DNA from: Streptomyces coelicoflavus
Lineage (GTDB): Bacteria; Actinomycetota; Actinomycetes; Streptomycetales; Streptomycetaceae
DNA: 64,000 nt
Direction: 5' to 3'
Assembly (NCBI RefSeq): GCF_003112555.1
Contig: NZ_BEWB01000007.1
Coordinates: forward strand, 434,001 to 498,000
Both the position numbers and the translations under genes were made by a program. The notes under the pieces are model-generated. The model saw only the letters and a list, made by a program, of their open reading frames with translations, made no database searches and had not been told where the DNA came from. This document shows, in pieces, positions 58,977-64,000 of this stretch; position 1 is the stretch's first letter, and each line of letters begins with the position of its first letter.

Positions 58977-60262
58977 CGGCGCTGCCTTCTCCCCGCGTTG
59001 ATCCCCAAACGGCAGGCGGCGGCGTATGCGGCGAGCAGCGAAGCCTGCGAGTTCCGCCAGGAGAGCTGCCCGTTGATCCGCTCCTCGCCGATCTTGCCCA
59101 TCCGGGACCGGGCCTCCGGATCGTCCATCAGCTGCGCGACGAGTCGGGCGAACGCGGCCTCGTCGTTGGCGGGTGCGTAGACGGCGGCGTCACCGGCGGA
59201 GACCCGCGCCTCCCGGAGGTCGAAGGAGACGATCGGCCGGCCCATCGCCATGTACTCCAGGACCTTGTTCATGGTCGACACGTCGTTCAGCGGATTGCGC
59301 GGGTCGGGGGAGAGGCACACGTCCGCGGTGGACAGGTAGCGCACCAGGTCGGAGTCCGGGACCCGACCGGTGAACTGCACCTGATCGGTGAGCCCCAGCG
59401 ACCCGGACAACTCCACCATCGCGTCGAAGGCGTCACCGGAGCCGACGAAGACCGCGTGCCAGTCGGTCCGCCCGAGTTCGTCGCGCAGCCTCGCCAGCGC
59501 CCGCAGGGCGTAGTCGACGCCGTCCTGGGGGCCCATGACGCCGAGATAGCACAGCAGATGGGGCTTGCCGCGCTTCAACTCCGGTTCGGGCGGCACCGGC
59601 CGGAACCGGTCGGTCGCGGGTGCGCTGCGCACCACGAAGACGTCGTCCGGGCGCCGGCCGCCCCGGCGTATCGCGACGTCCTTGTAGCTCTCGTTCGTGG
59701 CGAGCACGATGTCCGCGGCCCGGTAGGTCGCCCTTTCCAGGGCGCACACGCCGCGGTACAGCAGGTCCTTGCCGCGGCCGAACCGGGAGAGGTACAGCTC
59801 GGGTATCAGGTCGTGCTGGTCGAACACGAACCGCGCACCGCGCCGCTTGAGCCACAGGGCCGGCAGGAACAGCAGGTCGGGAGGGTTGCAGGCGTGGACC
59901 ACGTGTACGGGGCCTACCCTGCGGGCCAGCCGGGCCGTGTGCCAGAGCGCCGCTCCGTACTCCCGCAGGTAGCCGGCCGGTCCTCCGGTGGCGGCGCGCA
60001 GCGGGTAGCGATGGATGCGCACCCCGTCGATCTCCGTCTCCGCCTCCGTGTCCCGCTTGGTACCCCGGGGGCAGATGACGTGCACCTCCCAGCCCGCGTC
60101 GCGCAGGGTCGTGCACTCCTGCCACACCCGCCGGTCGAAGGGCACGGACAGGTTCTCCACCAGGATCAGCGCGCGCCGTCCCGGCCGGTCGCCGACGGGC
60201 GGCGTGTCACCGGAGGTCGCGTTCCCGGGCGTCGTGTCACCGGACGTCGTGTCACCAAGCAA
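58973..60262 (-). CDS. Family 4 glycosyltransferase with repeat-encoded N-terminus
   Basis: 429 residues from TTG 60262 (start uncertain). Residues 4-22 are Gly/Asp/Thr repeats (GDTTSGDTTPGNATSGDTPP-type) coded by four 15-base units. The GT-B fold starts at RRALILVENLSVPFDRRVWQ; the sugar-binding site has STADVCLSPDPRNPLNDVSTMNKVLEYMA-type spacing (EYMAMGRPIV). It transfers a repeat-unit sugar. Overlaps the dehydrogenase stop by 11 bases. Confidence 0.87.
   Translation of the reverse strand: MLGDTTSGDTTPGNATSGDTPPVGDRPGRRALILVENLSVPFDRRVWQECTTLRDAGWEVHVICPRGTKRDTEAETEIDGVRIHRYPLRAATGGPAGYLREYGAALWHTARLARRVGPVHVVHACNPPDLLFLPALWLKRRGARFVFDQHDLIPELYLSRFGRGKDLLYRGVCALERATYRAADIVLATNESYKDVAIRRGGRRPDDVFVVRSAPATDRFRPVPPEPELKRGKPHLLCYLGVMGPQDGVDYALRALARLRDELGRTDWHAVFVGSGDAFDAMVELSGSLGLTDQVQFTGRVPDSDLVRYLSTADVCLSPDPRNPLNDVSTMNKVLEYMAMGRPIVSFDLREARVSAGDAAVYAPANDEAAFARLVAQLMDDPEARSRMGKIGEERINGQLSWRNSQASLLAAYAAACRLGINAGRRQRR
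60197..60256 (-). repeat. Four tandem 15-base repeats at a glycosyltransferase start
   Basis: Units at 60197-60211, 60212-60226, 60227-60241 and 60242-60256, three of them ending GTGTCACC. Fifteen bases is in frame, so copy number alters only the length of the N-terminal tail. Confidence 0.85.
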
Positions 60263-61568
60263 GGCCCATGTACCCCGGTTCGGCCCGGCGCACGTCGGCG
60301 TCGGGAAGGTGGATGAGGTCGATCAGCAGCGGGTCGCCGCCGTGCGGGAGCGCCGACAGGACCGCCGGGTCCCGGGTCCCCACCAGGCACACCTCGGCGT
60401 GTTCGAGGACCTCGTCGACGGAGTCCGCGAGCAGCTGCGCGAGATGCGGCAGCCGGGTCTCGACGTACTCGCGGTTCGCGCCCAGCAGCCGGGACAGGCT
60501 CACGTGGGCGTCGTGGATCTTCAGGTCGTAGCCCTTGCCGAAGAGCCGCTCGGCCAGCTCGACCAGCGGGCTCTCGCGCAGGTCGTCGGTGCCCGGTTTG
60601 AAGGACAGCCCGAACAGCCCCACCCGGCGCTTCCCGGCGCGTTCCACCAGCTCCACCGCCCGCTCCAGGTGCGCCGCGTTGGACGGCAGCACGTGGGAGA
60701 GGATGGGCACCGATACGTCGGCCCGCCGCGCCGCGTGCACCAGGCTGCGCAGGTCCTTGGGCAGGCAGGAACCGCCGAAGGCGAAGCCGGGCCGCAGATA
60801 GGCGGGGCTGATGTTCAGCTTGCGGTCGGCCAGGAAGACGTCCATCACCTGGTGCGAGTCCACCCCGAGGGCCTGGCACACCGCGCCCAGCTCGTTCGCG
60901 AAGCCGATCTTGAGGCCGTGGAAGGCGTTGTCCGCGTACTTGATCGCCTCGGCCGTCGCCACCGGCACCCGGAACACCTCGCCGGGCAGCCCCTCGTACA
61001 GCGCCAGCACCGCGTCGCCGCTGGCCGGGTCGAGTTCGCCGACGACGGTCTTGGGCGGGTCGAAGAAGTCCCGCACGCTCGTGCCCTCGCGCAGGAACTC
61101 CGGGTTGACCGCGACCCCGAAGTCGACTCCGGCGGTGCCGCCGACGTACTTCTCCAGGATGGGTATCAGCAGGTTCGTGCAGGTGCCGGGGAGCATGGTG
61201 CTGCGGAACACCACGGTGTGCCGTCCGCCCCGCTCGGCGAGCGCGGCACCGATCTCCTCGGTGACCCGTTCCAAGTAGGTGGTGCACAGGCTGCCGTTGG
61301 GCTCCGACGGCGTGCCCACGCAGATCAGGGACATCTCGCTCTCCATGATCGCCTCGCGGACGTCGCGGGTGGCGCGCAACGCCCCGCTGCCCACGACCTC
61401 GGCGATCAGTTCGCCGATCCGCTCCTCGACCACCGGGGCCTTGCCGTCGTTGACCAGGTCGACCTTCACCTGGTTCACGTCGACCCCGATGACCTCGTGC
61501 CCCTTGCCGGCCAGGCACGCGGCCGACACGCAGCCCACATAGCCGAGGCCGAAAACACTGACCCTCAT
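60252..61568 (-). CDS. Nucleotide-sugar dehydrogenase, GDP-mannose dehydrogenase (AlgD)-like
   Basis: 438 residues. RVSVFGLGYVGCVSAACLAG (NAD site), catalytic Cys268 in FGGSCLPKDLRSL, and GLSFKPGTDDLRESPLVEL are clear. The length and the catalytic Cys position match Pseudomonas AlgD almost exactly. It oxidises GDP-mannose (less likely UDP-glucose) to a uronate. GGGGGAGG precedes ATG 61568. Second gene of the operon. Confidence 0.9.
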   Translation of the reverse strand: MRVSVFGLGYVGCVSAACLAGKGHEVIGVDVNQVKVDLVNDGKAPVVEERIGELIAEVVGSGALRATRDVREAIMESEMSLICVGTPSEPNGSLCTTYLERVTEEIGAALAERGGRHTVVFRSTMLPGTCTNLLIPILEKYVGGTAGVDFGVAVNPEFLREGTSVRDFFDPPKTVVGELDPASGDAVLALYEGLPGEVFRVPVATAEAIKYADNAFHGLKIGFANELGAVCQALGVDSHQVMDVFLADRKLNISPAYLRPGFAFGGSCLPKDLRSLVHAARRADVSVPILSHVLPSNAAHLERAVELVERAGKRRVGLFGLSFKPGTDDLRESPLVELAERLFGKGYDLKIHDAHVSLSRLLGANREYVETRLPHLAQLLADSVDEVLEHAEVCLVGTRDPAVLSALPHGGDPLLIDLIHLPDADVRRAEPGYMGLAW

Positions 61569-61638
61569 GACCCGTTCCTCCCCCCAGGCAGACCTTGACG
61601 GCCTGCGCTCCGCGCGCCGGTCCGACGACCACCGCGCA

Positions 61639-63120
61639 TCAATAGGCCCCCTGCCCGTGCACCACCGCACGCAGCGTCTTCCACAAGATCACCGTGTCCA
61701 GGGCGAGCGACCAGTCCTCCACGTACCGCAGGTCCAGCCGTACCGCTTCCTCCCACGGCAGGTCGCTGCGCCCGCTGATCTGCCACAGACCGGTGAGGCC
61801 GGGCTTGACCAGCAGCCGTCTTCGGATGTCCGGGCCGTACGCCGCGGACTCCTCCGGCAGCGGCGGCCGCGGACCGACGAGCGACATCGAACCGGTGAGC
61901 ACGTTGAAGAGCTGCGGGAGCTCGTCGACCGAGTACCGGCGCAGCACCGCGCCCACCCGCGTCACCCGCGGATCCCGGCGGAGCTTGAACAGCAGGCCCG
62001 CGCCCTCGTTGCGGTCTGCCAGCGCGGCCCGCGCCCGGTCAGCCCCGGCGACCATGGTGCGGAACTTGACGATGGTGAACTCGCGGCCGTCCTTGCCGAC
62101 CCTGCGCTGGCGGTAGAACACGCCGCCCCGGCTGTCCACCAGGACCAGCAGCGCGACGAACACCATCAGCGGCGCGAACAGCGTCAGCAGGACCGCCGCG
62201 CCCATCCGGTCCACGACCGCCTTGACCGCCCGGCGGCCTCCGGTGAAGGTCGGCATGCTGACCCGCAGCAGGGGTATCCCGAGCACCGCGTCGACGTGCA
62301 GCCGGGGGCCCGCCACCTCCATGAGCACGGGGGCCACGACCATCTCGGCGTCGCTGCCCTCCAGGTTCCAGGCCAGCCGCTGCAACCGGTGCGGCGACCA
62401 GTGCGGGTCGGGGGTGACGGCGACGACCCGGTAGCCGTCGCGGTGGACGTGGTCGGCGACGTCCGACAGCGGGCCGACCACCGGCACTCCGTCCAGTTGG
62501 CCACCGTCCTCGAGCTCCGGACCGTCCGTGGTGCACACCGCGTCCACCCGCCAGCCGAGGTGGGGGAAACGCCGGGTCCGGGTGATCAGGTCGCGCACCG
62601 TGGCCGGGCTGCCGGCGGCGAGCACCGGCCTCAGACACCGCCCCTCCTTGCGCTGCCGGTGCAGCCACAGCCGCAGCAGATACCGCGCGACCATGGTGAC
62701 GACGGCGATCGCCGGTACGGCGACGAAGATCCACAATTTGATGTTGCGCGAGGTGAGGGCGATTCCGCCGAGCGCCAGAACGACGGTCGCCATGAACAGT
62801 GAGCGTCCGAGCCGGCGGAATTCCTCGGCTCCCTGGCCGAGTACGGCCGGGGACCAGGAGCGGCTGACCGCGAGCGCTCCCAGTACCAGCAGTTCCGTGC
62901 CGAACGCGAGAATTCCCCATTTCTCGTGCCAGTTGGCCGCGTCACGAACTCCGAAGAAATTCCCGATGCCCGCCACCACGACGGCCGTGGCCACGGTATC
63001 GCTGGTGATCACGGTACGGCGGTACCGCTGCTCCCAGTCGACCGCGGGCCGGCCGATGGCCCCCTCCGCCAGCTGCCCGCGTGCAGACGGAAACGCGCTG
63101 ACCAATCCCCCTTGCCGCAC
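61639..63120 (-). CDS. Polyprenyl-phosphate glycosylphosphotransferase (initiating enzyme)
   Basis: 493 residues from GTG 63120 (GGGGGG ribosome site; the open frame to 63276 is low-complexity). Four N-terminal membrane helices (about 40-145), a CoA-binding-like fold, a further helix near 285, then the catalytic bacterial-sugar-transferase domain (about 320-493: VKFRTM, DELPQLFNVLTGSMSLVGPR, KPGLTGLWQISGRS). It loads the first sugar phosphate on undecaprenyl phosphate. First gene of the 21-gene operon. Confidence 0.92.
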   Translation of the reverse strand: MRQGGLVSAFPSARGQLAEGAIGRPAVDWEQRYRRTVITSDTVATAVVVAGIGNFFGVRDAANWHEKWGILAFGTELLVLGALAVSRSWSPAVLGQGAEEFRRLGRSLFMATVVLALGGIALTSRNIKLWIFVAVPAIAVVTMVARYLLRLWLHRQRKEGRCLRPVLAAGSPATVRDLITRTRRFPHLGWRVDAVCTTDGPELEDGGQLDGVPVVGPLSDVADHVHRDGYRVVAVTPDPHWSPHRLQRLAWNLEGSDAEMVVAPVLMEVAGPRLHVDAVLGIPLLRVSMPTFTGGRRAVKAVVDRMGAAVLLTLFAPLMVFVALLVLVDSRGGVFYRQRRVGKDGREFTIVKFRTMVAGADRARAALADRNEGAGLLFKLRRDPRVTRVGAVLRRYSVDELPQLFNVLTGSMSLVGPRPPLPEESAAYGPDIRRRLLVKPGLTGLWQISGRSDLPWEEAVRLDLRYVEDWSLALDTVILWKTLRAVVHGQGAY

Positions 63121-63551
63121 AGAACCCCCCAGGTTCCCAGTGGTTCGACGTGTTCGCCTAGCACTGTTCCTCCCCCTCGGGAGGCCCCCGCCTCCCGCGC
63201 CGCGCCGTTCCTCCCCACGGGCGGCCCCCGCCTGCCCGCGCACAACGTCGCGGCCGTGCCACAGAAACGTGAACAACTCACAGTGGTAGCAGCAGACCCC
63301 CCTGCCCCCGACCTAAAGATCATTATCGGTCGCCTCGTGCCTGAACAGCCGAAGCACGGTCAATCTAGACCATCGGGGCCACCGTGTAGAGAGGATGTGT
63401 GCAATTCATGGTCAAGCTTCGGGAGTTGATCAATGATCCTGTGAAACCCCACAGATGCCTTTGCGCCACTGGTGTTCCGGCGTGCCGCGTGCGGACCCCC
63501 CCATTCCCCGCTTTCCGCGGGCACGCACTGTCGGATCAAGCCACCGCGGCC
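63121..63551. other. 431-base leader/promoter region of the polysaccharide operon
   Basis: A relatively AT-rich stretch (about 63300-63445) is the likely promoter area. A minus-strand TTGACC (63410-63415) and TCTACA (63385-63390) pair has a rather long 19-base spacer, so it is only a candidate. TTGATCAA (63426-63433) is a perfect palindrome. Two 41-base-spaced direct repeats lie at 63166-63240. No gene was found in it. Confidence 0.45.
63166..63240. repeat. Two imperfect direct repeats in the operon leader
   Basis: GTTCCTCCCCCTCGGGAGGC... (63166-63200) recurs, with some mismatches, at 63207-63240; period 41 bases. Both are pyrimidine-rich on the plus strand. Confidence 0.6.
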
Positions 63552-64000
63552 TCACGCCACATGCGGCCCGAATTCGCGGTTCCCGGCGTCGCGGACAGCG
63601 TCACCACCGAGTGCGCCCAGCAGACGCAGCCCGTCGTGCGTGGGGCTCCCGGGCTCGGCGGACAGCACCAGCAGCTCCATGCCGGACTCGTCCGGCAGCG
63701 CGAAGTTCTCCTGGTGCAGTTCCAGCAGCCCGACCAGCGGGTGCCGGTACGCCTTGCGGCCGTGGGTACGGGCACGAACGTCCGCGCGGGCCCAGAGGCG
63801 GCGGAAGCGCTCGCTGCCCATGGCCAGTTCACCGATGAGCGAGGCCAGCCGCGGGTCGTCGGGGTACTTCCCCGCGGCCAGCCGCAGATGCCCGACCACG
63901 TCCAGGGTGCAGGTCTCCCAGTCGGCGTACAGGCCGCGCTCGGCCTCCTCGAGGAAGATGTGCCGGGCGGTGTTCAGGCCGCGCGGCTGCCGGCCGTAGA
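63552..64000 (-). CDS. MmyB-type XRE regulator, N-terminal part outside window
   Basis: The frame is open to the right edge; about 148 residues are visible. GLNTARHIFLEEAERGLYAD, WETCTLDVVGHLRLAAGKYP, RLWARADVRARTHGRKAYRH and HPLVGLLELHQENFALPDES are the MmyB-like ligand-binding region found behind XRE helix-turn-helix domains in actinomycetes. The DNA-binding part lies outside. It points the same way as the polysaccharide operon and ends 431 bases before it; control of that operon is possible but unproven. Confidence 0.88.
   Translation of the reverse strand, partial: YGRQPRGLNTARHIFLEEAERGLYADWETCTLDVVGHLRLAAGKYPDDPRLASLIGELAMGSERFRRLWARADVRARTHGRKAYRHPLVGLLELHQENFALPDESGMELLVLSAEPGSPTHDGLRLLGALGGDAVRDAGNREFGPHVA

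Overview
The window is very GC-rich, with third-position GC bias, frequent GTG/TTG starts and 4-base stop/start overlaps. It carries typical actinomycete families: an ECF41 sigma factor, DUF574 methyltransferase, SapA-like spore protein, MmyB-type regulator, and many TetR/MerR/ArsR regulators. In-frame TTA codons are extremely rare; I found two. All of this points to a Streptomyces chromosome. I see no rRNA, tRNA, CRISPR array, insertion sequence or prophage.

Left part (1-12.4 kb). A truncated MASE1 membrane protein and an orphan sugar-binding lipoprotein are followed by two secreted cell-wall proteins that share a duplicated 79-residue C-terminal domain. Next come a TTA-containing ArsR-type regulator and a small DUF2809 protein. 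Then there is a divergent pair of operons that together look like a pyroglutamate salvage system: pxpC-pxpB-pxpA (5-oxoprolinase) to the left, and DUF969-DUF979-pcp-DUF2891 (putative permease plus pyroglutamyl peptidase) to the right. Matching GntR-type palindromes sit inside both promoters.

Middle part (12.4-35.4 kb). This is a mosaic of small units: a secreted SGNH hydrolase; a TetR/aldo-keto reductase pair and an alpha/beta hydrolase-TetR operon, each with clear palindromic operators; a DUF6807-cupin pair; a homoserine-dehydrogenase-like protein; a quinone-oxidoreductase-like and a DHFR-like reductase; and a two-domain GT2/CDP-glycerol glycerophosphotransferase for teichoic-acid-type polymers. 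Further on are the ECF41 sigma factor, a GOLPH3-like protein, a Fic-like toxin-antitoxin pair, a NAD kinase, a SapA-like protein, methyltransferases, a HEAT/MerR-HEAT operon and a PAP2 phosphatase.

Right part (35.3-63.3 kb). Twenty-one minus-strand genes run from a polyprenyl glycosylphosphotransferase (63120) to a class III aminotransferase (35415) and end at a strong hairpin (35343-35365). Most neighbours overlap or are a few bases apart, so this looks like one very long operon. It has all parts of a Wzx/Wzy-type surface or exopolysaccharide pathway: priming transferase, AlgD-like nucleotide-sugar dehydrogenase, three glycosyltransferases, flippase, polymerase, two chain-length proteins, a pyruvyl transferase and modifying enzymes. 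Embedded in it are an asparagine-synthase/bi-domain oxidoreductase/heparinase-like module and a compact C-methyltransferase/cytidylyltransferase/PIG-L/SDR/DUF4910 module that suggests an unusual CDP-activated sugar. One gene has a TTA codon, suggesting bldA-linked developmental control. The window ends in a truncated MmyB-type regulator.
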